The notes beneath the pieces were generated by a model. The model did not search any database and was not told the origin of the DNA. It saw only the letters and a program-made list of their open reading frames with translations. A stretch of 32,266 bases of DNA from Streptomyces sp. NRRL S-337 (GTDB taxonomy: Bacteria > Actinomycetota > Actinomycetes > Streptomycetales > Streptomycetaceae): the NCBI RefSeq assembly GCF_000720175.1, contig NZ_JOIX01000082.1, positions 1-32,266 of the forward strand, written 5' to 3'. Numbering within the stretch: position 1 is the first letter of the stretch; every line of letters starts with the position of its first letter. Shown in pieces: positions 7,174 to 14,372 of this stretch. Position numbers and translations under genes: made by a program.

Positions 7174-8415
7174 GTGGGGATCGAGAGTGAGCAGCTCGTC
7201 TTTGACTATCTGAGCCGGGTCGGTGACCTGGCCCAGCAGCGGGGCCTGCCCCCTGCCGCACGGATGCGGCTGGTGTCGGGGCTCCGGACGCAGATCGAGG
7301 CGCAGAGAGCCGACTCGGTGGTGGGCACCAAGCGGATGCTGGCGCGGCTGGGCACGCCGGAGGCGTTGGTCGAGGCGGCCGGCGGCGCCCCGGCGGCGGC
7401 CGGTACCCCGCAGCCGGACCCGGCCCCGCCCGCCCCGTCCGCCCGGCCCGGCTCGTCGGGCCGGGCCGCCGCCCGTGATCGGATCGACGCTTTGACGGCC
7501 TGGCGCGACGGACTGCTCGCCAAGGCGGCGCCGAAGGAGCGGGCGGCACAGAAGCGGGCGGCGGACGGGGCCGGCGCGGCGAACGCGGACGGGAGGGCGA
7601 CCGGCGACGGCGCGCCCCGGAACGGCGACCGGCCGGCGCCCGGCAGGAGAGGCATCTTCACCAAGCTTGCGGCGTCGGGCAAGGGTGCGGCGTCCGGCAA
7701 GGTGCCCGGCCCGCGCGCCGGTGAGCCGGAGTCCGCGCCGTCCGTCGGGCTGCCGCCGCACCTCGCCGGCGCGGACGAGCTGGGGGACGCGCAGGACGTG
7801 CCCGACTGGTGGCGGGTGGAGCCGGGGCCGTACGGGCCGGGGGAGACCGTGCCCGGCTTCGTGGGCGGGATCGAGATCCCGGAGATATGGCAGCATCCGA
7901 AGGGCGACCCCGCCGGGCGGCGGCCGTCGCTGCGGAAGGACGGCACGGAGGCGGACGACGACGCGGACGGCGAGGCCGCCCGGGCCCGTACGGAAGACGG
8001 TGCGGACGGCGGTGCGGACGAGGGCGCGGGCGTCGACGGGGCGGCGGTGGAGGCCGTCCGGCCGGTGCCGCTGCGGGCCTGGCTCAGTCCGGTGCCGGCG
8101 CTGGCGGTGGTCCTCCTGGTGGCCGGGGCGGTGCTGGGCTCGTGGCTCGCGCTGGCGGGCGGCTGGGCACTCGCCTACGTGTCGCGGCGGCTCAGTCCGG
8201 CCGAGGCCAAGTTCGCGGCGCTCGGCGTGCCCGGGACCGTCGTCGGCGGTCTGCTGGTGTGGCTGTGGGGCCGGTTCGACGGGCGGTGGGGCGAGCCGAT
8301 CGCGCAGGGCCGGCTGGGCCAGGAGCTGATCGATACGCTGCCCGGCGTGGTGCGGGTCGCGGCGGTCGCCTCGGCGCTGTTCCTGCTGTGGCGGATGCGG
8401 CGGGCGGTCCGCTAG
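7174..8415 (+). CDS. Membrane protein with HAAS-like N-terminal domain
   Basis: 413 residues. GTG 7174 is chosen for the AGGGGA at 7164-7169; the open frame continues far upstream only because the opposite strand is coding. Residues 1-70 (LVFDYLSRVGDL ... MLARLGTPEALVEAA) have the helical pattern ending in LG-P-E typical of HAAS-type domains, which in other bacteria sit in membrane proteins paired with PadR regulators; no PadR gene is adjacent. Residues 75-295 are a charged, Ala/Gly-rich cytosolic linker with a recognisable PPHLAGADELGDAQDVPDWW island. From about 300 there are four hydrophobic segments (PALAVVLLVAGAVLGSWLAL, then two around LAGGWALAY and VVGGLLVWLWG, and a last one before RMRRAVR). 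Divergent from the XPB partner. Function unknown; the HAAS assignment is tentative. Confidence 0.75.
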   Translation: MGIESEQLVFDYLSRVGDLAQQRGLPPAARMRLVSGLRTQIEAQRADSVVGTKRMLARLGTPEALVEAAGGAPAAAGTPQPDPAPPAPSARPGSSGRAAARDRIDALTAWRDGLLAKAAPKERAAQKRAADGAGAANADGRATGDGAPRNGDRPAPGRRGIFTKLAASGKGAASGKVPGPRAGEPESAPSVGLPPHLAGADELGDAQDVPDWWRVEPGPYGPGETVPGFVGGIEIPEIWQHPKGDPAGRRPSLRKDGTEADDDADGEAARARTEDGADGGADEGAGVDGAAVEAVRPVPLRAWLSPVPALAVVLLVAGAVLGSWLALAGGWALAYVSRRLSPAEAKFAALGVPGTVVGGLLVWLWGRFDGRWGEPIAQGRLGQELIDTLPGVVRVAAVASALFLLWRMRRAVR

Positions 8416-8454
8416 GGACACTCGTCAGAGGCCCTGAGTCAGAGGCCCTGGTCA

Positions 8455-8475
8455 AGGGCCCCAACCAGGGGCCCT
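8455..8475. terminator. Hairpin between convergent genes
   Basis: Perfect stem AGGGCCCC (8455-8462) and GGGGCCCT (8468-8475) with loop AACCA, 40 bp past the stop of the membrane-protein gene. Direct repeats of CAGAGGCCCTG precede it. It probably ends plus-strand transcription and may also serve the opposite strand. Confidence 0.65.
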
Positions 8476-8610
8476 CATCCAGCGGCACTCCATGGACGCC
8501 CGGCTCGGCTTGAGTCCGGTCCTGGCCGAGCCCGCCCCCGCCGCCTGGGCGTAGGCCGCCACCGGATCAGTCACTGAGCTTCACGATGAAGGATCCGGCG
8601 CGGGCACCAC

Positions 8611-8644
8611 TGACCGGGCCCATCGAGTGACCGGGCCCATCGAG
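8611..8644. repeat. 17-bp perfect tandem repeat
   Basis: TGACCGGGCCCATCGAG occurs twice in tandem (8611-8627 and 8628-8644), just beyond the 3' end of the regulator gene. Each unit contains the palindrome GGGCCC. Confidence 0.8.
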
Positions 8645-8652
8645 ACGGCTGT

Positions 8653-9408
8653 CTATGCGCCATCTGGTCGTGGCGTGGCGGCGCCGTCCGGGGTCGTTGC
8701 CGTTCTGGTGTAGAGGACCTCGCGGCCTTGCTCCGCGGCGCGGATGAGTGCTTCGCTGACGAAGTCGAGGAAGCGGGCGGCGTTTTCGAGGCGGGTGGCG
8801 GCCGGGGTGTCGCGGCCGAGGATGACGGCACCTTGCCGCGCGGCCTCGATGAACTCGTCGTTGGCGCGGGCGCTGCGGAGCATCGCCTGGTACCAGAGGT
8901 CGTCGTCGACGACGTAGCGCTCGCGGCGGCGTTCGCCTGGTTCCCGGCGGACGAGGTCCAGGCCTTCGAGGAATGTGATCGCTTTGGAGATGGACGCCGG
9001 GCTGACCGCCAGGCGTTGGGCGAGTTCGGCGGCGGTGAGGCTGCCGGTGTCGGTGGTGTAGAGGCAGCCCAGTACCCGGGCCATCATCTTGGGCAGGCCC
9101 GAGGTCATGAAGACGGTGGTGAGGCTCTCCTGGTAGTCGCGCACGGCCTCGGCGTCGCGTCCGTAGGGCTGCGGAAGTGCCTGCGACCCCTGGGGCGCGG
9201 CTTGTTTGCGGCGGTGGGTGCGCTGCTGGGTGGCGCGGTGGGCGAGGTCGGCGCGGTACCCGGTCGGGCCGCCGTTGCGCATCACCTCACGCGTGATCGT
9301 GGAGGTCGGACGGTCGAGACGGCGGGCGATCTCGGCGTAGGCCAGGCCGTCGGCCAGCCCCGTCGCGATCTGCTGGCGCTCGGACTGGGTGAGTCTGCCT
9401 CCCGGCAT
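8653..9408 (-). CDS. Transcriptional regulator: IS30-type HTH fused to GbsR/MarR-like winged helix
   Basis: 251 residues. Residues 5-62 (LTQSERQQIATGLADGLAY, AEIARRLDRPTSTITREV, RNGG, YRADLAHRATQQR) match the N-terminal DNA-binding domain of IS30 transposases (HTH_38), but there is no DDE catalytic domain. Residues 104-170 form a winged helix of GbsR/MarR type (ARVLGCLYTTDTGSLTAAELAQRL, SPASISKAITFLEGLDLVRRE, then a basic wing). The remainder is a helical, probably dimerising, tail. ATG 9408 is chosen because AAGGGGGT precedes it on the coding strand; an upstream ATG would add 11 residues. The gene diverges from the DUF4097 gene across an unusually AT-rich 261-bp region with inverted repeats, so autoregulation and control of the divergent gene are likely (inference). 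Confidence 0.88.
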   Translation of the reverse strand: MPGGRLTQSERQQIATGLADGLAYAEIARRLDRPTSTITREVMRNGGPTGYRADLAHRATQQRTHRRKQAAPQGSQALPQPYGRDAEAVRDYQESLTTVFMTSGLPKMMARVLGCLYTTDTGSLTAAELAQRLAVSPASISKAITFLEGLDLVRREPGERRRERYVVDDDLWYQAMLRSARANDEFIEAARQGAVILGRDTPAATRLENAARFLDFVSEALIRAAEQGREVLYTRTATTPDGAATPRPDGA

Positions 9409-9493
9409 CAGGACCCCCTTCATGCCCCATGGGTGCTCCACGGTGCTGCTCGATGTTCCTCAACGCCTCCACCATAGCGTTCATCTTCAATAC

Positions 9494-9546
9494 ATTGCAA
9501 CGGTCGTCTCTGTGATCGTTGCGTTAAACGAGAGGCGTTGCAATGA
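9494..9546. promoter_or_regulatory. Candidate operator: 10-bp inverted repeat in divergent promoter region
   Basis: CATTGCAACG (9494-9503) is the exact reverse complement of CGTTGCAATG (9537-9546), with centres 43 bp apart (about four helical turns). A further CGTTGC lies at 9518-9523 and a GCAACG near 9612. The surrounding 9470-9660 is conspicuously AT-rich for this genome. The position between the HTH regulator and the DUF4097 gene fits a regulator-binding array. Confidence 0.6.
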
Positions 9547-9669
9547 TTACTGGGCTCTCACCTGCGTAAACCCTGTTCTCACGCAAAGATTTTGTTGCGG
9601 CAAATCATAAAGCAACGTAGCGTTTCCGTTGTTCCGAAACAGTGAACCGCACGCACAAGGGAGAGCACG

Positions 9670-10329
9670 ATGCAGAAGTTCGACACCCCCGCCCCGATCG
9701 CCGCCGTCCTGGCCGTCCCCGCCGGACGTGTCCAGTTCATCGCCGCCGACCGTGCCGACACCGTGGTCGAGGTCCGGCCCGCGAACACCTCGAAGGGCCG
9801 CGACGTGAAGGCGGCGGAGCAGACCACGGTCGACTACGCCGACGGGGTCCTGCGGATCGAGAACCTGACGAAGAACCAGTACCTCGGCCCCACCGGATCC
9901 ATCGAGGTGACGGTCAAGCTGCCCGCCGGTTCCGGCGTCGAGGCCAGGACGGCCGGCGCCGAACTCCGGACCCTCGGCCGCCTCGGCGATGTCGCCTTCG
10001 AAGGCGCGTACCGCCAGATCAAGATCGACGAGGCCGCGAGCCTTCGTCTCACCGCGGTCGACGGCGACGTCGAGGTCGGCCGGTGCGGCCCCGCCGACAT
10101 CAGCACGGCAAGGGGCGACATCCGGATCGCCGAGGCCACGGGCGGCAAGGTCGTGCTCCACACGCACTCCGGCGACATCACGGTCGTCGCCGCCGCCGGC
10201 GTCTCCGCCACCCTGGACGCCGGCACCAGCCACGGCCGCATCAGCAACGCCCTCAAGAGCGACGGCACCGCCGAACTCGACATCCACGCCACCACCCCGC
10301 ACGGCGACATCACCGCCCGCAGCCTCTGA
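9670..10329 (+). CDS. DUF4097-family beta-repeat protein
   Basis: 219 residues. It has the family pattern of short beta-strand repeats built around GDI/GDV turns: VDGDVEVGRCGPADISTARG, then GDIRI, HSGDITVVAA, TSHGRIS and HGDITARSL. Such proteins form right-handed beta-helix-like or adhesin-like folds; many sit beside regulators and ABC transporters or anti-sigma genes, and their biochemical role is unknown. There is no signal peptide or membrane helix, so it is probably cytosolic. AGGGAGAG 4-5 nt before ATG 9670 is a good ribosome site. It diverges from the HTH regulator and is followed after 195 bp by a beta-lactamase-family gene with its own AAGGAG, possibly co-transcribed. Confidence 0.85.
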   Translation: MQKFDTPAPIAAVLAVPAGRVQFIAADRADTVVEVRPANTSKGRDVKAAEQTTVDYADGVLRIENLTKNQYLGPTGSIEVTVKLPAGSGVEARTAGAELRTLGRLGDVAFEGAYRQIKIDEAASLRLTAVDGDVEVGRCGPADISTARGDIRIAEATGGKVVLHTHSGDITVVAAAGVSATLDAGTSHGRISNALKSDGTAELDIHATTPHGDITARSL

Positions 10330-10524
10330 CCCGCTCCCTTTCGAGGAGCACCCTCGACGCCCCCGGCCATCGGGGCGGACGCGAACTCGCGAACGCCATG
10401 GACGCCGCGCCGGGGAGGCGTCCCGCACGGCGAACGCGGCACTGCCGTCGCCTGGGCGCGCCCAGCGGCAGCCGAACCCCACCGCACCACCCACCCGCAC
10501 ACACACCACAAGGAGCACACGGCC

Positions 10525-11766
10525 ATGTCCCTCAACCCCACCGGCCGGCACAGCGGTTTCTCCGAAGCAGGGCTGCGCAGGATGCGCGACGTGCTCGCAC
10601 GGCACGTCGAATCCGGGAAGATCCCCGGCCTCGTCGCCCTGGTCAGCCGGGGCGGTGAGACGCACGTCGAAGCGATCGGGACGATGCGCCATGACGGGGG
10701 CGCGCCGATGCGCCGGGACACGATCTTCCGGATGGCGTCCACGTCCAAGCCGGTCACGATGGCGGCGGCGATGGTCCTGCTCGACGAGTGCCGACTACGG
10801 CTGGACGACCTGGTGGAGCCCTGGCTGCCGGAACTGGCCGACCGCCGGGTGCTGAAGCGGATCGACAGCCCGCTGGACGACACCGTGCCGGCGCGGCGGC
10901 CGATCACCGTACGGGACCTGCTGACCTCCACGTTCGGGCTCGGCGTGGATCTGACGTCGATGGGCACCCCGATCATGGACGCGATCTTCGAGCGGGGCGT
11001 CTTCGCCCAGACTGCGCAGGAGGCGCCCGGGCCGGATGAGTGGATGCGCCGGCTGGGCACGCTTCCGCTGATGCACCAGCCCGGGGCGCGCTGGCAGTAC
11101 CAGATAAGCAACGACGTGCTCGGCGTGCTGGTGGAGCGGGTCACCGGCCAGCCGTTCGAGGCGTTCCTGCGCGAACGCGTCCTCGACCCGCTGGGGATGG
11201 CCGACACCGGTTTCCACGTGCCCGCCGGCAAGATCGACCGGCTGCCGACCAGCTACGTCCCCGACCCGCAGACCGGGGAGTTCACCGTGTGGGACGAGGC
11301 GGCGGGCGGGCAGTACAGCCGGCCTCCGGCGTTCCAGTCCGGCGGTGGTGGGCTGGTCTCCACCGTCGACGACTACCACGCCTACTTCCGGATGCTGCTC
11401 AACGGCGGGATGCACGGGAGCGAACGGATCCTGTCCCGGCCCGCCGTCGACCTGATGACCACCAACTGCCTCACGCCCGAACAGAACGCCGCCCGCAGCG
11501 CCATGGCCCGCGACAACGTCCACATCTCGTTCGGCCAAGGGCAGCACGGCGGTTGGGGCTTCGGGATGGCGGTACGCACCTACCGCGGCGACTACGCGCC
11601 CGTCGGCCAGTTCGGCTGGGACGGCGGAACCGGCACCACCACCTACGCCGACCCGCACCACCAGCTCACCGGAACCCTGCTCACCCAGGTCGGCATGTCC
11701 ACCCCGGATTCGGCGCGGGTCATCCACGACTTCTGGACCACGGTGTACCAGGCCATCGACGACTGA
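10525..11766 (+). CDS. Serine hydrolase of the class C beta-lactamase/esterase family
   Basis: 413 residues, PF00144 type: an active-site-serine enzyme that may act as an esterase, D-aminopeptidase or beta-lactamase relative. The S-x-x-K motif is STSK (Ser72 nucleophile, Lys75) in FRMASTSKPVTMAA. The second motif is Tyr192 in WQYQISNDVLGVLVERVTG, matching EstB-like esterases rather than the Y-A/S-N of true AmpC. The third motif is represented by WDGGTGTTTY in place of KTG. No signal peptide is visible, again favouring an intracellular esterase-like enzyme over a resistance enzyme. AAGGAG lies 8 nt upstream of the ATG. Transcription is closed by a very strong palindromic hairpin 15 bp after the stop. 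The substrate is unknown. Confidence 0.9.
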   Translation: MSLNPTGRHSGFSEAGLRRMRDVLARHVESGKIPGLVALVSRGGETHVEAIGTMRHDGGAPMRRDTIFRMASTSKPVTMAAAMVLLDECRLRLDDLVEPWLPELADRRVLKRIDSPLDDTVPARRPITVRDLLTSTFGLGVDLTSMGTPIMDAIFERGVFAQTAQEAPGPDEWMRRLGTLPLMHQPGARWQYQISNDVLGVLVERVTGQPFEAFLRERVLDPLGMADTGFHVPAGKIDRLPTSYVPDPQTGEFTVWDEAAGGQYSRPPAFQSGGGGLVSTVDDYHAYFRMLLNGGMHGSERILSRPAVDLMTTNCLTPEQNAARSAMARDNVHISFGQGQHGGWGFGMAVRTYRGDYAPVGQFGWDGGTGTTTYADPHHQLTGTLLTQVGMSTPDSARVIHDFWTTVYQAIDD

Positions 11767-11780
11767 CACCGCCGGCAACA

Positions 11781-11818
11781 GCAAAGGTCTCTTCCCCGTA
11801 CGGGGAAGAGACCTTTGC
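11781..11818 (+). terminator. Perfect 38-bp palindrome terminator
   Basis: The arms GCAAAGGTCTCTTCCCC (11781-11797) and their exact complement (11802-11818) flank GTAC, itself palindromic. This is a 17-bp stem with a 4-nt loop, 15 bp after the hydrolase stop codon. Confidence 0.9.
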
Positions 11819-12023
11819 GTGTGGAGCGCCCGGCAGGCCTTGCACCTGCATCTCCCACCGGTTGGTGGACGTCTTTCCTTGGACCACAGACGCGCGACTC
11901 CCGCCCGCGGACGGAAGCTTCATCATGATCATACCGGATCCGCGGACCGGCAAAAGCAGGCCCGGCGGGCTGTGGCGCCGGGACCCGACACGGGCCACCG
12001 TCCGGCTGCCGCGGGCCCCCGGG
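11819..12023. other. Non-coding stretch before the HAD gene
   Basis: About 205 bp without a supportable gene. It contains CCACCGGTTGGTGG (a short hairpin) and a less GC-rich patch around 11918-11942 (AAGCTTCATCATGATCATACC). The first part looked tRNA-like but does not fold as a tRNA. Confidence 0.5.
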
Positions 12024-12029
12024 CACAAT
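12024..12029 (+). promoter_or_regulatory. -10 box (leaderless) of the HAD gene
   Basis: CACAAT followed by exactly 7 nt and ATG 12037. This puts the predicted transcription start on the initiation codon and favours 12037 over the in-frame ATG at 12028, which lies inside the hexamer. Confidence 0.5.
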
Positions 12030-12036
12030 GGCGGGC

Positions 12037-12702
12037 ATGGCTGCGCACCCCCTGACGGTCGGATTCGACCTCGACATGACGCTGATCGACTCCCGCCCCG
12101 GAATCAAGGCCGCCTACGAGGTGCTGTCCGCCCGGACCGGCACCCATGTCGACGCCGACGCCGCGGTGACCCGGCTCGGGCCGCCGCTGGAGGAGGAGAT
12201 CCGCCGCTGGTTCCCCGCGGAGCGGGTGGCGGAGATCAGCGCCCAGTACCGCGCGCTGTACCCGGAGTACGCCATCACCACCACCCCCGCGCTGCCCGGC
12301 GCCCACGAGGCGATCGCCGCGGTGCAGGCGGCCGGTGGCCGGGCGATCGTGGTGACCGCCAAGTACGAGCCGAACGCCAAGCTCCACCTGGCCCACCTCG
12401 GCCTCGAACCGGACGCGGTGATCGGCTCGCTGTGGGCGGAGGCCAAGGCCGAGGCGCTGCGCGATCACGACGCGACGGTCTACGTCGGCGACCACACCGG
12501 TGACGTGCGGGGCGCGCACACCGCGAAGGCGCTGTCGGTGGCCGTGGCCACCGGGCCCTGTGACGCGGCGGAGCTGCGGGCGGCCGGCGCCGAGGTGCTG
12601 CTCGCCGACCTGACCGAGTTCCCGGCCTGGCTGGCGCGTTACCTCGCGGAGGGCGCAGGGGGCGCGGACGGCGCGGAGCCCTCGGCGGCCGCCACCGCCT
12701 GA
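12037..12702 (+). CDS. HAD-superfamily phosphatase (phosphoglycolate phosphatase-like)
   Basis: 221 residues. Motif I is DLDMT (Asp11 nucleophile, Asp13 acid/base) in GFDLDMTLIDSR. Motif II is the Thr in IVVTAKYE, and motif IV is GDHTGD in VYVGDHTGDVRGAHTA, which coordinates Mg2+. The cap inserted after motif I is helical (subclass I), as in phosphoglycolate phosphatases and beta-phosphoglucomutases. The substrate cannot be read from sequence; a small phosphomonoester is expected. There is no ribosome site, and the start is taken as the leaderless ATG 12037. The 3' end overlaps the convergent small membrane-protein gene by 64 bp, so full-length transcripts of the two would be antisense to each other. 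Confidence 0.9.
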   Translation: MAAHPLTVGFDLDMTLIDSRPGIKAAYEVLSARTGTHVDADAAVTRLGPPLEEEIRRWFPAERVAEISAQYRALYPEYAITTTPALPGAHEAIAAVQAAGGRAIVVTAKYEPNAKLHLAHLGLEPDAVIGSLWAEAKAEALRDHDATVYVGDHTGDVRGAHTAKALSVAVATGPCDAAELRAAGAEVLLADLTEFPAWLARYLAEGAGGADGAEPSAAATA

Positions 12703-12917
12703 CGCCGCTGGACCACCGCGGAGCGGACCACTCCGCTCGCGGCGACCAGGAAGCCGGCGCCCATCAGCATGCACAGCCAGTAGAAGCCCCACGGCAGCGG
12801 CGTGGTCCCGAGGAACAGCGGCGTCACGGTGGCGAGAGTGGCCAGCGCGCCAACTAGGAACATGATCGCGCCGATTCGGACCAGCAGATCCCCTGCGCGG
12901 GGCGTTTCGTCAGACAC
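12639..12917 (-). CDS. Small two-helix membrane protein (92 aa)
   Basis: I do not recognise a named family. The GTG at 12917 (VSDETPRAGDLLVRIG) gives 92 residues with two hydrophobic segments, about 16-36 (IGAIMFLVGALATLATVTPLF) and 44-64 (GFYWLCMLMGAGFLVAASGVV), joined by a short loop LGTTPLPW and followed by a basic stretch RSAVVQRRQ and an Ala/Ser/Pro tail. The open frame extends upstream to 13517, but the extension is antisense to the cold-shock gene and lacks membrane character. The ribosome site is weak. Its 3' end overlaps the HAD gene on the other strand, and its 5' side faces the cold-shock gene divergently across 195 bp. Confidence 0.7.
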   Translation of the reverse strand: MSDETPRAGDLLVRIGAIMFLVGALATLATVTPLFLGTTPLPWGFYWLCMLMGAGFLVAASGVVRSAVVQRRQAVAAAEGSAPSAPPAPSAR

Positions 12918-12991
12918 CTGACCAGGGTAAGTCCGCACCGGAAGCACAGAGGATCCACCCGGCGGCGTCTTGTCACCGGCCGGGGGACCAT

Positions 12992-12997
12992 TAGCCT
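12992..12997 (+). promoter_or_regulatory. Candidate -10 box of the cold-shock gene
   Basis: TAGCCT here would start transcription near 13004 and leave a leader of roughly 108 nt before GTG 13113. The leader carries two T6 runs (near 13041 and 13080) and the repeated CTTCCGCG. A long structured leader is characteristic of many cold-shock mRNAs. Confidence 0.4.
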
Positions 12998-13112
12998 TGG
13001 TGGTGGCGGGTCCTGCGGCCCGCTGCATTGCTATCCAGACCGTTTTTTCTTCCGCGCTTCCGCGGCAGACCAGCCCAAGTTTTTTCCAACGAGTACGAGG
13101 ACGAGGACAGAC

Positions 13113-13496
13113 GTGCCTACCGGCAAGGTCAAGTGGTTCAACAGTGAGAAGGGCTTCGGCTTTCTCTCCCGCGACGACGGCGGTGACGTCTTCGTGCACT
13201 CGTCGGTGCTGCCCGACGGTGTAGCCGCACTCAAGCCCGGCCAGCGCGTCGAATTCGGCGTCGTCGCAGGTCAGCGCGGCGACCAGGCGCTGACGGTGAC
13301 GCTCCTCGACCCCGCGCCCTCGGTGGCCGCCGCCCAGCGCCGCAAGCCCGACGAACTCGCCTCGATCGTCCAGGACCTCACCACGCTCCTGGAGAACGTC
13401 ACCCAGCAGCTGGAGCGCGGCCGCTACCCCGACAAGGTGCACGGCGCCAAGATCGCCGGCATGCTGCGGGCGGTCGCCGACCAGCTGGACGTCTGA
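13113..13496 (+). CDS. Cold-shock domain protein with C-terminal helical extension
   Basis: 127 residues; single-stranded nucleic-acid-binding protein. Residues 1-67 are a complete cold-shock domain: MPTGKVKWFNSEKGFGFL start, RNP1 KGFGFLS (13-19) and RNP2 VFVHSS (26-31). Classical streptomycete Csp proteins stop near residue 67; this one continues with about 60 residues predicted as two helices (DELASIVQDLTTLLENVTQQL and HGAKIAGMLRAVADQLD), a length found in the actinobacterial CspB/SCO4325-like group. GTG 13113 has only a weak GAGGA upstream. It lies 24 bp from the convergent mqnD, so read-through either way would produce antisense RNA. The role of the extension (oligomerisation or protein contact) is unknown. 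Confidence 0.95.
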   Translation: MPTGKVKWFNSEKGFGFLSRDDGGDVFVHSSVLPDGVAALKPGQRVEFGVVAGQRGDQALTVTLLDPAPSVAAAQRRKPDELASIVQDLTTLLENVTQQLERGRYPDKVHGAKIAGMLRAVADQLDV

Positions 13497-13520
13497 CCGC
13501 ACCGGAGCGCCCGGCACACC

Positions 13521-14372
13521 TCACACGAAACGCAAGGCATCGCGGCCGAGGGGCGGCACCAGCCCCTCGGCCGCGGCGCGGGTGAGCAGCCCGCGCACCG
13601 CGGCATAACCGTCCTCACCGAGGTCGGCGGTGAACTCGTTGACGTACAGCCCGATGTGCTGGTCGGCCACCTTCGGGTCCATCTCCTGCGCGTGCTCCAG
13701 CACGTACGGCCGGGACGCCTCCGGGTCGTCCCAGGCCATCAGCACCGACGACCGGATCGCCGCCGCGAGCTCCCGCAACGCCCGCTCGCCCAGCGACCGC
13801 TTGGCGATGATCGCGCCGAGCGGGATCGGCAGCCCCGTCGTCTGCTCCCAGTGCTCACCCATGTCCGCCAGGCACACCAGCCCGTAGTCCTGGTACGTGA
13901 AACGCGCCTCGTGGATGACCAGACCGGCGTCGACCTTGCCGTCCCGCACGGCCGGCATGATCTCGTGGAACGGCAGCACCACGATCTCCCCGACCCCGCC
14001 CGGCACCTCGGCCGCCGCCCACAGCCGGAACAGCAGGTACGCCGTCGACCGCTCGCTGGGCACCGCCACCGTCTTCCCCGCCAGGTCCGCCGCCGCGCCC
14101 TGCCCGCGGGTGAGCACCAACGGCCCGCAGCCGCGCCCCAGCGCCCCGCCGCAGGGCAGCAGCGCGTAGTCGTCGAGCACCCAGGGCAGCACCGCGTACG
14201 ACACCTTCAGCACGTCGAACTCACCGCGCTCGGCCATGCCGTTGGTGAGGTCGATGTCGGCGAAGGTGACCGCGAGCTCCGGCGCGCCCGGCACCCGGCC
14301 GTGCGCCAGCGCGTCGAAGACGAAGGTGTCGTTCGGGCACGGCGAGTACGCGATGTTCAGCGGCCGGGTCAC
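13521..14372 (-). CDS. mqnD: 1,4-dihydroxy-6-naphthoate synthase MqnD
   Basis: Converts cyclic dehypoxanthinyl futalosine to 1,4-dihydroxy-6-naphthoate in the futalosine route to menaquinone, the respiratory quinone of Streptomyces. 283 residues with the periplasmic-binding-protein-like fold: YSPCPNDTF at 9-17 is diagnostic, followed by FADIDLTNGMAERGEFDVLKVSY and GCGPLVLTRG. The length is normal. Its ATG overlaps the stop of mqnB in an ATGA (14369-14372), so it is translationally coupled as the last gene of the unit DUF2771-mqnB-mqnD. Gene order with the cold-shock gene matches S. coelicolor SCO4325-SCO4327. Assignment is firm. Confidence 0.96.
   Translation of the reverse strand: MTRPLNIAYSPCPNDTFVFDALAHGRVPGAPELAVTFADIDLTNGMAERGEFDVLKVSYAVLPWVLDDYALLPCGGALGRGCGPLVLTRGQGAAADLAGKTVAVPSERSTAYLLFRLWAAAEVPGGVGEIVVLPFHEIMPAVRDGKVDAGLVIHEARFTYQDYGLVCLADMGEHWEQTTGLPIPLGAIIAKRSLGERALRELAAAIRSSVLMAWDDPEASRPYVLEHAQEMDPKVADQHIGLYVNEFTADLGEDGYAAVRGLLTRAAAEGLVPPLGRDALRFV

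Noticed and set aside
9280..9408. IS30 insertion-sequence remnant
   Set aside because: Only the DNA-binding domain is present; it is in frame with a complete winged-helix regulator, and no terminal inverted repeats or target duplication flank it. Treated as an intact fused regulator.
10525..11766. Antibiotic-resistance AmpC beta-lactamase
   Set aside because: It lacks the KTG motif and a signal peptide, and its second motif resembles EstB-type esterases. Only the superfamily is called.
11819..11900. tRNA-like stretch with GCAGG stem and CCTGC near the hydrolase terminator
   Set aside because: The apparent T-arm has the wrong loop (TGCAAGG rather than TTCRANN), and no acceptor stem or anticodon arm can be formed at proper distances on either strand.
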